Shown: positions 36,588-47,771 of the stretch, piece by piece
How positions within the stretch are numbered: the first letter of the stretch is position 1
Layout: the number at the start of each line of letters is the position of its first letter
NCBI RefSeq assembly: GCF_030052815.1
Contig: NC_079503.1
Coordinates: forward strand, 43,752,735-43,816,734
Direction: 5' to 3'
Source of the DNA: Hevea brasiliensis
Taxonomy: Eukaryota > Streptophyta > Magnoliopsida > Malpighiales > Euphorbiaceae
Length of the DNA: 64,000 nucleotides
The notes under the pieces: model-generated
What the model saw: only the letters and a program-made list of their open reading frames with translations
What the model was told of the DNA's origin: nothing
Databases searched by the model: none
Made by a program: the position numbers and the translations under genes

Positions 36588-37819
36588 TTGCACCAAATCA
36601 CTTGATATAACACAAAAATTAAGGAATTAAGCTGGATCAACAGAAATTATAAAATATAAAGGAATTAAATAAAAATCATGTAATTAACTAACTAAACATG
36701 AATGAAATGCAATAATTACTACCCCTAAATACCTATATAATACAAGTGCATCACTATGGTTTTTTAAATTTTAATTTAAATAATATTTTATGCTACATGT
36801 GTTTATTTTGTTGAAAAAGAAATAAATTTTAAGTAGAGTTGGATTTAATTGAAAAAGTTGCACCTAATTAGAGAACTACTAAAACTTCGAGGACCAACAT
36901 GTATTTTTCATTAAATAAAATCAATTTGGAAGCATCTAGAAAAATTTCCTTTTCTCCCTATTATTTTTCTTCTTTTTCCTTATCTGCCTCTCATTAGTCC
37001 TCATTTTCCTTAACCGTAACACTCCCTCCCAGTTCTTTGTGCTCTTGCAAAACTCAATGACTGATGACTATCAATGATGGCAAGCATGGCCTCCATTGAC
37101 CTTCAGTAGGAATGAATGGTGAAGAAAAAAAATGTGAGGAATAAGGGAGAGAAGAAGCATGTGACATCAAGAAATTTCAGGATGCCATTTCGGTTGTTTT
37201 TCTATGCCGAATTGATGCGAGTTGGGCAATACTTGATAATACTTGACTCCCTTCCCTCCCACCCAACCCCAACCCCCCCCCCCCCCCCCCCCCAATCTTT
37301 CTTTTCCAATCCACAGTGCCCCTAACCAACACTGAAAGCCCCACTTTTCGAGGAGAAAGAAAATATGGTCTCTTGGGCTTTGTCAGTTAACAGGTGACTT
37401 GTTTAGACAATTAGGTTAGGTAATCTTCATCTCTAGTCACAAGCTTCATTCTGGCACCAAACACACCTCTATCGAAGATTGAACAATGAAGATACCCATT
37501 AAATAATCGAGATTAAATTATCTGATCTATGTTAATAGAAGTAGAGTTTCAATGATTTGTCTTCTTATTTATAACCAGCAACTTAGGCATCCTAGATGTG
37601 CATTCAAATTGAAGAGGTCTCACTAGCACTTGAGAGTGGGTTCCCAACTAAACTAAGGTACTTAGCAGAATGTCCTATAAGGTGGTCATGCTTATAGTAG
37701 CTCCTACCATTTTGGGACACTTCAGGCACGTTCAAGTCATAGAATCAATATGTAAACCCTAAGCCAACTTATGTGATAGTGCCTAGGGCTTAATGAAATG
37801 AAGTAAATTGAACTGTAAT
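36588..37819. other. Anonymous spacer with a 21-base C run
   Basis: No recognisable gene or repeat domain. Holds a run of 21 C at 37273-37293 after an ACCCC-rich stretch; a 69-codon frame over it has no support. GC is slightly higher at 36960-37480 than around it, possibly degraded host genic sequence. Confidence 0.4.
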
Positions 37820-40788
37820 TGATACTAGAAATATTAAAGAAAAATTAATAAATTAGTATAAAGAAAAATAAAAAATCGAGAAAAAGATAAAAATTGGTGT
37901 TACCGAAAAATCGGGAATACAACCCGAAGAGGGGCATTTTGATCATTTGACACCTAGAGTTACCTTTTGACCTCAATGTCCATTAAAAATAAGTGATATT
38001 ACACTTTAAAAATGTCATGAAAAATTAAATTGTGGTACATTATATTAATAGTGAAAGAAATGAGGCATAAAATGCAAATTATGAAACTTTGAATAATTAA
38101 ACATTAAATTAAAGTTAGTGCTCCACTAACTCATAAATTGGGACACATGTATAAGACTTTGGGACAACAGAATACTCATCTTTAACCTTGAGAAATAACC
38201 AGCCAAATTGGTTCTCCCTTGAACCTCCATTGTCGTACCTTGCTCCACCTCCATGCACCCATGTTCAAGCCACTTTTCACACTAAGTTCTTCATTAAAGC
38301 TTGCACACTCACCTTGAGGAAGCTTTTGGGAGCAAGAAAGGAAGGATTTGGTGAGGTTTGGGGAAAACTCTCAAAAAATAAGTGTCCATTTCTTCTTCCT
38401 TTCTTTAGTAAACTTGATTATTAGGTTGAAGTGAGTTGAATGGTGAAGAGAATGGAAGGATTTGTTGAGTTATTGAATTGTTCAATTTTGGCAGCCATGA
38501 GAACATAAGTTGCTTGAGTTTTTCTTACCTCTAATGGATGAAAATCAATGTTGATTTAGTTAATTTAAATTTTTAGTAAATTAATTTCCATATATATGTA
38601 CATTGAGTACTTGAATTTAAGGGTTTGGAAAGCAAATTGAATAACTTAGCAAACTGCCACTTTTGGCAGCCTTTAAATTCATGAATTAATGTTTGATTTC
38701 ATGAATTTCATTGATGAATTATGGTGAAGATGAATTAAGGGCAGTGTATGTGAATGTTAGTGGAAGTGTATGTATAAAATTAAGTGATCAAGTGTATTGA
38801 TATTGTGTTGTTGTTGGCAGTACCTAAATTGAGCTATAAGTGTAAATTTGTGACTCCAATTAGTATGAGGCCAATTGGAGGCAAAACTAGACATAAAATA
38901 GGCCAACTTTCATGTAGAAATGTTGCCAAAATTTTGCCTAGAAGTGACCTAAAAAAATGACCTAATCCGGAATTGGTAATGTTCAAACCCAGATTTTTGA
39001 CCATATGAACAGTAGTCACTAAAATGACCATAACTCACTCAAAACTAGTCCAAATGACCTGAAATTTATATCATTGGAAAGCTTAGACATAGGACTACAA
39101 CTCTTATGAAGACACCAAAGCCCAGAATGACCAGAACCAAGTCAAATTGCTAGCCCAAATTAGGGTACCAAATCTGTCAGAATTGAACTTGACCTTAAAA
39201 TGACCTAAATTTGCATTGAAAATGCAATCTGTCCAGCTTTAGTAAATTGACCATATCTTGGTCTATATAAATCAGAAAGACCTGAAATTAGTGCCAAAAG
39301 TTCAATAAGACATAGAGCTACAAATTTTCTTCTTTGACCAGAAGGTAAAAACCAAGAAAAATAGGACATTTAGCTAGATCAATCTAGCACACAAAAACTG
39401 AAAAAAAAAATGACAATATTATACCATAAAGCCTAGAAATAATTTGGCAATAAATGCCAACTTGTGAGAATTGTAAATTGCACTATATTGGTAGTATATT
39501 GAAATGTAAGTTGTGACATGTTGATACTAGAATCAACTTATCTATGATGTCTAAAAAGGTCAATATTTGCATTGACTTGTGAATTGCATAATAACTAGTA
39601 AATCCTAAAAATAATGAATCAAACAATTAATATTATAATATGCCCTAGTTTGCCTAGTTGATTAGTTTGGATAGGTTGGCATACCAATAGGATTCTAACA
39701 GCTGTTTTATAAATGGCTTTACGCCATATTTTGTTTATGCGGCTTATTATGTTGCACTATGATTTTAATAGCCTATGGCTATATGAATTTTATTAGTATA
39801 CTCGGCTTTTTGCCTGATTGATTATATGGCTTTTTAGCCTTACCATTTGCACACGGGGAAATACTTTGTGACCGATGGTGTGACGGCCCGAGATACTAGG
39901 TACCCAGTGCTAGCATATCCGTTTATCTAGTCTGGTCAGTGAATAGGCTACACGGGCAATTAATTTAAGCATTATTAAATTCAAATAGCTAAGTTCAGTT
40001 TATTGACATACAGCACCACTAAAATTAGCAAAAATGAAAGGTTAGCAAATAAAAGTTGAAACAGCAACTGCAAAGAATATCGATGTCATAAATTTATAAA
40101 CAATTCATTTATTTTATTTTAGTGTATATTTCTTTATAATTGGTACCACTAATCAGAATTGCTTAGCGCATTGCTTTTGCTACGCGTAGGTGTTGGAAAC
40201 ACAGTGGGGAGCCCAGCAGACCTACGACCGGGTGAGATATCAGATCTGCACAGGAGTCCAGAGTCATCTGCACTACACTGCATACATGGTAGGACTTAGG
40301 ATCTTGTGTGATAACTATCAGTTGTATTTTGACACTTTGTTATGTAATATGTATATTATAAAACTTTAAAGTTTGTAATAATTTGTACATATTAACTTTA
40401 TATAGAGAATGTCTGGATATATTTAAGTTATAATGGACTGTATTTTGAAACTATTTAAATATTGTAAAAAGCAATAGATTGTATTAAAATATTGAGACTG
40501 TGAAATAGTTGAGATTTTGAGAATATTATATTGAACTGTTTTTAACAGGTGAAAAAGGACTTTTTGTCCAAATTACAGATGGCACTTTGCCGGATTATGG
40601 TTCAAAATTTTGCAACACTAAATTTTATTACAAGATACAAATATAACCAACATGATATGAATTTTACATAAAGGCTTCTTAAACCAAATTGAGTATTCAG
40701 AAAATAAGATAATCACTTACTAGGTGCTTTGGCACGCCGTGTAGCACGCCTTGCTCGGTTATACTGTAGACGGATGAAGGGTGTTACA
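37820..40788 (+). repeat. 5'-truncated gypsy LTR
   Basis: From about 37820 the sequence follows family A from its position near 1565 (GAAATATTAAAGAAAAATTA, then GGGGCATTTTGATCATTTGACACC); the first ~300 bp are missing. It ends GGGTGTTACA at 40788. Internal landmarks keep their order: CTCCAATT hairpin near 38844, degenerate repeats, small hairpins near 39710-39840, double hairpin at 40142-40191, CAG-ended block near 40540. No primer site follows. Confidence 0.82.
40142..40191 (+). other. Conserved LTR double hairpin, copy 7 (worn)
   Basis: Stem 1 partly lost (CTAATCA against TGCTTAG); stem 2 CGCATTGC/GCTACGCG with two mismatches, loop TTTT. Confidence 0.5.
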
Positions 40789-41133
40789 TTCTAAGTTAGT
40801 ATTTTTGTATAGTGAGCAAAACCAGTAGTGTTTCGAGTCCCGGCTCAACGCCGTTATGGAATTCTTGTGGGTATAGACCGTCAACACAAAAAGGTGAACA
40901 TCCAGTGGGTTGCTTTTAAAATAACTATAACTGATAGTGAAATTAGGTGTAGAACTGTACCTTTGGTCCCTGCTTATAAGCATTAGTTGGACTCTTATTT
41001 TGGTTAAAAGAGTAATTAAGACTAAATATGTCTTATAAATATATTTCACTCAATTTAATTTGGATATGATATAATTAGAATTTTATAAATTATACAAGAA
41101 TAAAATAGAAATACAAAATTTTTAAACCATCCC
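40789..41133. other. Anonymous spacer, target of the 41134 insertion
   Basis: 345 bp without a recognised feature. Its last five bases, ATCCC (41129-41133), recur at 52134-52138, so it was contiguous with the AT-rich sequence right of 52138 before the insertion. Confidence 0.5.
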
Positions 41134-42595
41134 TGTAACACCCTCCCGGTAACAACTCCGTACATTCTACTGTTCCGGTGACCAGTGTTGGTCCGGACAG
41201 CTAGAACGATCGGAAAAATATTTAAATTAAAGTGAGGGACCATAATTAACTCAAATATTAATAAGAAAAACTTAGGAAAAATTTTAGAAATAAATTACAG
41301 CTAAGTTAAATGAGCCGGTACCCAAGCGATGGGTAACCCAGAGGGAAGTTGCAGTTCTCGCAACTAGGAGCCCTAGACCCGGGGAAAAATTCATAAAATA
41401 ATTTTTGGGACTCCAGAGAAGGGTCATTGAGGTTCCTATGGCATTAGAATGCCAAGAAAATATTTAGAAAAATTTTTCAATCGGTACAGACAATTTTGAC
41501 CCGTTAAGCCAAACGGAGGGCATTTTGGTCATTTTGCCTTCAGAGGCGATTTTTGGCCGACTTGTCCAGTTAAGTAAATAATTATTATGACATAAAATAT
41601 GAATTAATGTTGATGAAAAATTAATTTGAAGTTAGTAGAAAAGAAAAGAAAAGAAAATACAATATAATGCAAATTATGACATCATTATGATGTCATTTAA
41701 AAGTTTCCACCAATTACATTTAAACAACCACTTAATTAACTAATAAAAAGAGATAATTGAAACAAAAGAAATCAAAATACCATCTGCTCTTCCTCACCCA
41801 AAAACGTTACACTCTCTCCCAAACCCATTCCTCCATAGAAGCTTAATGGAAGCTTGAGACAACCCACCAAATCACCATAAAACCTTTAGTCTTCTTCACA
41901 AAAACTTGATTTTACCTCTTGGGAGAGTGTTTGGCAGCCTAGAAAGTGAAGGAAAGTGAAGATTTAACTTGGGAAAAATCTGCCACTTAAAGGTTAGTGC
42001 ACCTATTTGTTTAAAACTCTTATATTCCATGTTAGTGACTTGAATTGAGTAAGGATTTGTAACTTAAATGAACAAAAATTTTGTGTATTCATACTATGGA
42101 TTTCGGCAGCCCTATTGAAGGAATAGGAATGAGTGTTTTGTTGGACTTAGAGTGGATTAGAAATGATGTTTAAGATATATATCTATATGGATAATAAATT
42201 GGTATGCTAACTAAGGCATCTTGTAGAAAACATAATGTGAAGCTAGGGTTTTTAGAAGTGAAAATTTGGTTTGGCTTAGGAAATTGTTAGAGAACATTTT
42301 AATGGTCAATTAGTGACCATTTTAGGTAAGTTGACCACAATTTGGACTGAAATATACCATGGCAAAGTGAATGTGTAGGCTGCCTAAGGACAGCAGCAGA
42401 GTGGCTGAGATTTCAGTCCACTTGGACTGCCATATCTTTGGCTTTGTTGGTCCAATTGGTGTTTGGCTAATTGGACATGAAACTAGACTTATAATGGCAC
42501 AATTTTGCTGAAGAAATCATGTCCAAAAGACCAAAGCAAGAGGACCAAAAGTTGGTCCCAATCCGGATACCCTGCAACAGCACCTGCAGAAATGA

Positions 42596-42622
42596 CCAAA
42601 TGAACAGTAACTGTTCATTTGG
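42596..42622 (+). other. 27-nt perfect palindrome in the LTR
   Basis: Arms of 13 nt, CCAAATGAACAGT and its complement, around a single A. An identical copy lies at 50488-50514 and a one-mismatch copy near 19726-19752. Confidence 0.85.
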
Positions 42623-43253
42623 CCATAACTCACTGTAGATATGGTCAATTGATCTGAAATTTTTACAGCAACAAGTAAAGACATAGACAAACAACTTTCA
42701 TGAAGAAACCTACCCCAAATTATGGCCAGAACCCATCCAAAAAGGCAGTGGCAGTCACTGTTCATGGTACTATAGATTTGGTAAATTCTGCAGAATTGAA
42801 ATCCGGCCAGCTGTGGTTTTTGAACTATATCTGGAGCTACAAAACTCCAAATGGAGTGATTCAAACAAATAAATTCAACTAGACAAAATAAGGAACAACT
42901 TTCATGTTTACCATTTCCTCAAACTCCCACTGTAACAGTGCCCAATGAAACAGTAAAGTTGAGCTACAAAAACTGAAAATTCTGCTTCCTTTGTTTTAGA
43001 CTTAGAAATGGTATTGGTAATTAATTCCAATAAGTTTTGAATGCAAAATGTGGTACAATGAGGGTGTCAAAACCAATGTACCTATTTTCTATCTAAAAGT
43101 CAACATTTTTGTTAACCAATAAGGTGAACAGTGACGCCAAAACTTGAAATTCAAAATTTGAAGAATTCAAAAGTATCAAATGCCCTAGTATACCTAACAA
43201 GATCGGTTTGGATAGTTTGGCATGCCAAAAGGGTTCAGTTAGCAGTACTGCAC

Positions 43254-43352
43254 ATGGCAATATGCCATTCTGTGATTTTATGGCTTTTAGCCATTTGACA
43301 TTGTGTTGAGACTTGGCCTCGTGCCTCATATTATTTACAGCTTGTTAGCTGT
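43254..43352 (+). other. LTR small-hairpin cluster
   Basis: Four inverted repeats: ATGGCA/TGCCAT (43254-43268), ATGGCT/AGCCAT (43280-43294), GGC/GCC (43315-43325) and ACAGCT/AGCTGT (43337-43352). Repeated at 51147-51246 in the 3' LTR. Confidence 0.75.
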
Positions 43353-43593
43353 TCTGTTGCACATCGGGAGATACACATGTGACCGATGGTGTGACGGCCC
43401 GAGGTACTTGATACCCAGTGCCAGTTTACCCGTTTATCCAGTTTAGTCGTCCAGTATAGGTTACTTGGGCAACCAAATGAATGAAAGTGGACAAAGTTAA
43501 AGAAATAAATAAATGGATATACAAATACAAAATAAATAAGACATATACATTCAATGCATATTTATTTCTGTTATTTCTTTCTATTTTATTATT

Positions 43594-43642
43594 GCACCAC
43601 TAAGCATCATTGCTTAGCGCGTTGCTTTTGCCACGCGTAGGT
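43594..43642 (+). other. Conserved LTR double hairpin, copy 8
   Basis: Stem 1 CTAAGCA/TGCTTAG, loop TCAT. Stem 2 CGCGTTGC/GCCACGCG, loop TTTT, one mismatch. Confidence 0.75.
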
Positions 43643-44242
43643 TCTGGAGATACTGATCGTGAGCCCAGTAGACCGTAGACTGGGTGAGTCCATCCTGCAG
43701 CTCTGCACAGTGTCCGTGTCACCTCACCTTCTACAGTGCATTGGTAGGACACTAGGTTTCATTTTGGTGTTTTGTAACTAAATTTTTTTTTCTCATATGT
43801 ATTTGGATTTATGTAATATATTTTGATGTTCATGTAAATAATGAAAATGGTGTTGGTGAATGAAAAAAAAAAATGAATATCTATGTGTGACTTGTACATG
43901 ATTATTACATGAGCTGAATGATTGAGAAACAAAATTGAAAAATATTGAGATTTTGAAATTGGAGTTTGAGAAATGATTGAGTATGAATATTGGAAGTGTT
44001 TTTCACAGGTTCCGAAGAACTGTTTTCTCCATTTTTAGCCGGTACTCTGCCGAATTTTCTACAAAATTTTCGGAACCTCAAATAAATTATAATTTCGATA
44101 AATGGCTCAAATATATTATATTTCACAAGTTATATTCAAAAGCATGATAAAAATTAATTAAGGTATATTAGAGTGTGCCGGTACACCGTGTGACATTGCT
44201 TACTCGGGTATACTGTACACGGGTAAGGGGCGTCACATTTAG

Positions 44243-44255
44243 TGGTATCAGAGCA
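44243..44255 (+). other. Primer binding site (tRNA-iMet)
   Basis: TGGTATCAGAGCA, 5 nt after the 5' LTR. Confidence 0.92.
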
Positions 44256-44364
44256 CGGTTTAGGCGTTTTTGGGCCTAGATTGAGTCCATACCATGCATT
44301 GCATTTGTAAGAGTCGAGGTGACACTAATGCAGATCTGTTTGTCTTTCTTATTTTAAATAGGAT

Positions 44365-45480
44365 ATGGACCCTTCATCTCAAGGAGCAGTCGAGGAGGAA
44401 GTGGAGAGTCATGCTCCACCTGCAGCAGCTGAGACTGGGGGCATGGGAGAACCTACTCCGCCAGCTCAAGCAGAGCCTGCTCAGCCTCCACAGGCCATGT
44501 TCCAGCAAATGGCCGATTTCTTTAGACAAATGGCCGGAGTAATGCCAGCACCACCACCACCTCCACCTCCACAGCAGAAATCACACATGGAAAGGCTAAG
44601 AAAGTTTGGAGCAGTGGACTTTTTCGGTAAGAGAGAAGATGACTCTGTTGCAGCAGAGAATTGGTTGAACAGAACAGGCAGAGTTCTAAAACAACTCCAC
44701 TGCACTCCAGAGCAAAACCTAGAGGCTGCCATATCTCTGTTGCAAGATGATGCTTATGAATGGTGGGACACGGTATCCAGTGAAGTGCAGCCAGAAATAA
44801 TAACTTGGGACTTCTTTCTCTCAGAATTCAAGAAGAAATATGTGGGTACTGTATACCTGGAAGAGAGAAGAAGAGAGTTCATTAACCTGAGGCAGAGACA
44901 GCTAACAGTGGCCGAGTATGAAAAGGAATTCGTCTGATTGAGCCGCTATGGAAGGGAGATAGTCCCCAATGAAGCTGAAAGGTGTAAGAGATTTGAAGAG
45001 GGACTAAATGACAACATAAAGATCCAGCTCACTGCCTTGGGAATCATAGAATTTACCAAGTTAGTGGAAGCTGCAATAAAGGTTGAAAAAGTAAGAATCA
45101 GTGAGCAGACTAGAAGGGAAAGACAGCAGAAGAGGGGCCCAGTCGATTCGGCTCGTGCATCAGGAAGAGGTTCAAGGGTCCACCTGCACAGAGTTCAGGT
45201 CAACCACAAGGTCAGGGTCAGTCTCAGGGGCCCAGGCCATAGTTTACCCCTAGGAGAGGTCAGTCCACACCATCAGTGGGCAGCTCTCTAGGGATGGGGT
45301 TCAGGGGACCAGCCCTAGCATCTTCTGCATATCCACACTGTCTGAAGTGGCACAAGGGGGAGTGTTGGAGAGTTACTGGTGCCTGCTTAAGGTGTGGGTC
45401 AATAGAGCATCAGTTGAAGAACTGTCCACGCAGAACTACTACAGCTGCTCCAACACAAGCGCATGCACCTACTCTCGCAC
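44365..45480 (+). pseudogene. Tekay-like gag
   Basis: Start MDPSSQGAVEEEVE at 44365. Pro-rich stretch (PPPPPPPQQ) near residue 70, gag core KFGAVDFFGKREDD, WLNRTGRVLKQLHCTPEQ, YEWWDTV, FFLSEFKKKYVG, then FINLRQRQLTVAEYEKEFV and a TGA at 44935-44937 where CGA (Arg) is expected; the same frame then continues with LSRYGREI and CKRFEEGLN. A frameshift near 45170 and a probable CAG to TAG follow. The knuckle region is in the 45276 frame: [30 protein letters not shown]. The capsid and nucleocapsid functions are lost in this copy. It is the closest relative here of the intact 17224-18090 gag. Confidence 0.9.
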
Positions 45481-47771
45481 TACGTAGATGTAGAAAATGC
45501 AGTAAGTCCGAGGTCATGGGACCATCACAGAGGCTGCATCCGAGCCAGAGAGGCCGGATAATGCACCACCCGCGAAATTATGCCCATGCCCCGGATGTCA
45601 TCAGGGGTACGTTCTCCCTCTACAATACATCTGTGCATGCATTAGTGGATCCAGGATCCACTCATTCATACATCTGCATCAACTTACCCGTAGAAAGGGG
45701 GATACTAGTAGGGGAGAGTGACCAAGACATTCTGGTCACTAATCCATTGGGCCACAGTGTAGTGGTGAACAAAGTATACAAGGGTTGCCCGTTAAGGATT
45801 CAGGGGTATGAATTCTTGGCAGACCTGATTGAGTTGCCCTTCCACGAGTTTGACGTGATTTTGGGAATGGACTGGTTGTCACGTCATCAGGCAATGGTTG
45901 ATTGCAAATTGAAGAGAATTTCTCTGAAAACTTCTGAAGGTAATGAGATCACCGTTGTGGGGGAAAGGACAGATTTCTTGTCCAATGTCATCTCAGCCAC
46001 AGTTGCAAGAAGAATGATGAGAAAAGGCTGCGAAGCCTACCTAGTACATGTGGTGGATACTAGGCAGGCTAAGCCAAACCTGAGTGACATACCCACAGTA
46101 AAAGATTTCCCAGATGTGTTTCCTGAAGAATTACCTGGTTTGCCACCAGAAAGGGAAGTCGAATTTGCTATTGAGACACTGCCGGGTACAGCACCCATTT
46201 CCATTGCTCCTTATAAGATGGCACCCACTGAATTGAGGGAGTTGAAAACTCAGTTGCAAGAGTTGCTTGATAAGGGGTTCATACGCCCCAGTGTGTCACC
46301 ATGGGGAGCTCCAGTGCTGTTTGTGAAAAAGAAGGATGGGACTTTGAGGTTATGCATCGATTACCGGCAGTTGAATAAAGTGACTGTGAAGAATAAGTAT
46401 CCATTGCCTAGAATTGATGATCTGTTTGATTAGTTAAAGGGAGCAGGAGTATTTTCTAAGATTGATCTCAGATCAGGGTATCATCAGTTAAGGGTGAAGG
46501 ATGTAGATGTGCCAAAGACTGCATTCAAGACCCGATATGGGCATTATGAGTTTCTGGTGATGCCCTTTGGCCTAACAAATGCACCAGCAGCATTCATGGA
46601 CCTTATGAACCGTATCTTCCATCCACACTTAGATCGGTTCGTAGTAGTCTTTATTGATGATATTTTGGTATATTCCAAGACTAGGGAAGAACATGATGAG
46701 CATTTGAGGATTGTTCTACAAACCCTGAGAGAAAAGAAGCTGTATGCTAAGTTGTCCAAGTGTGACTTTTGGTTGAATGAGATTGCATTCCTTGGACACA
46801 TAGTGTCAGCTGATGGGATTAGGGTGGATCCCAAGAAAATAGAAGCAGTGATGGAATGGAAGCCTCCCAGGAATACAACTAAGGTCAGAAGCTTCTTGGG
46901 GCTAGCTGGGTATTACAGGAGATTTGTGAAGGGATTTTCCTTAATAGCTACTCCAATGACCAAGTTGTTACACAAGAATGTCAGATTTGACTGGAATGAC
47001 AAGTGTCAGACCAGTTTTGAGAAGTTGAAGGCTATGTTGACAGAGGCACCAGTGTTAACACAGCCAGTGTCAGGAAAGGACTTTGTGGTCTACAGTGATG
47101 TCTCTCGTAATGGGTTAGGGTGTGTATTGATGCAAGAGGGGAAGGTGGTCGCTTATGCTTCCAGGCAGTTAAGGCCACATGAACAGAATTACCCTACCCA
47201 TGATCTAGAGCTTGCAGCAATTATCTTCGCACTGAAGATATGGAGGCATTACTTGTATGGTGAAAAGTGCTACATTTACACAGACCACAAAAGCCTGAAA
47301 TATTTGCCAACTCAGAGGGAGCTCAACTTTAGACAAAGGCGATGGATTGAGTTCCTGAAGGACTATGATTGTGTAATTGACTACCATCCTGGGAAGGCAA
47401 ATGTAGTTGCTGATGCTTTGAGCAGAAAATCCATCACAACTTTAAGTAATGCCCGTCTAACTTTGATTCGAGATGGAGCTATTTTGGCTGAGTTGCAAGT
47501 GAGGCCAAACTTGCTACAATAGATTTTAGATGGGCAAAAGGCAGATGAGAAGCTAATGGCTATTATGAGTAAAATCCCAGAGGGAAAAGCAGCTGACTAT
47601 GAGGTGAAAGCAGATGGGTGTCTGCACTACAAAGGAAGACTGTGTGTACCAGATAATGGGGAATTGAAGGCCAGTATTTTAAAAGAGGCACACACCAGTG
47701 TATATGCTATGCACCCAGGAAGTACAAAGATGTATCATGATCCAAGCTTCGTGATTGGTGGCCTGGTATGA
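45481..47771 (+). pseudogene. Tekay-like pol part 1: protease, RT, RNase H, integrase start
   Basis: Same frame as the 45276 knuckle region. Protease with intact DPGSTHSYI near 45650 and [11 protein letters not shown] near 45860; linker [15 protein letters not shown] blocks [21 protein letters not shown]; a TAG at 46431-46433 where Gln is expected; then [21 protein letters not shown], catalytic FIDDILVYS near 46655, [16 protein letters not shown]. RNase H has [28 protein letters not shown] and [17 protein letters not shown]. Another TAG at 47520-47522, then the integrase zinc region starts (HPGSTKMYH) and is broken by a frameshift near 47740. Confidence 0.94.

Larger units (their letters stand above)
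41134..44237 (+). repeat. 5' LTR of the Tekay-like element
   Basis: TGTAACACC to GGGCGTCACA. Landmarks: ~200-bp degenerate repeats starting near 42429, 42622 and 42824; 27-nt palindrome at 42596-42622; small-hairpin cluster 43254-43352; double hairpin 43594-43642; CAG|G block at 44001-44030; polyadenylation-like TGTAATATA and ATGTAAATAATGAAA near 43815-43850. Confidence 0.95.

Noticed and set aside
37116..37325. 69-codon ORF with a poly-Pro stretch
   Set aside because: The proline run is only the translation of the C homopolymer; no homology seen.
40811..40860. tRNA or SINE B-box-like TTTCGAGTCCCGGC
   Set aside because: No A-box at proper spacing, no cloverleaf, no poly-A or T tail; chance match.
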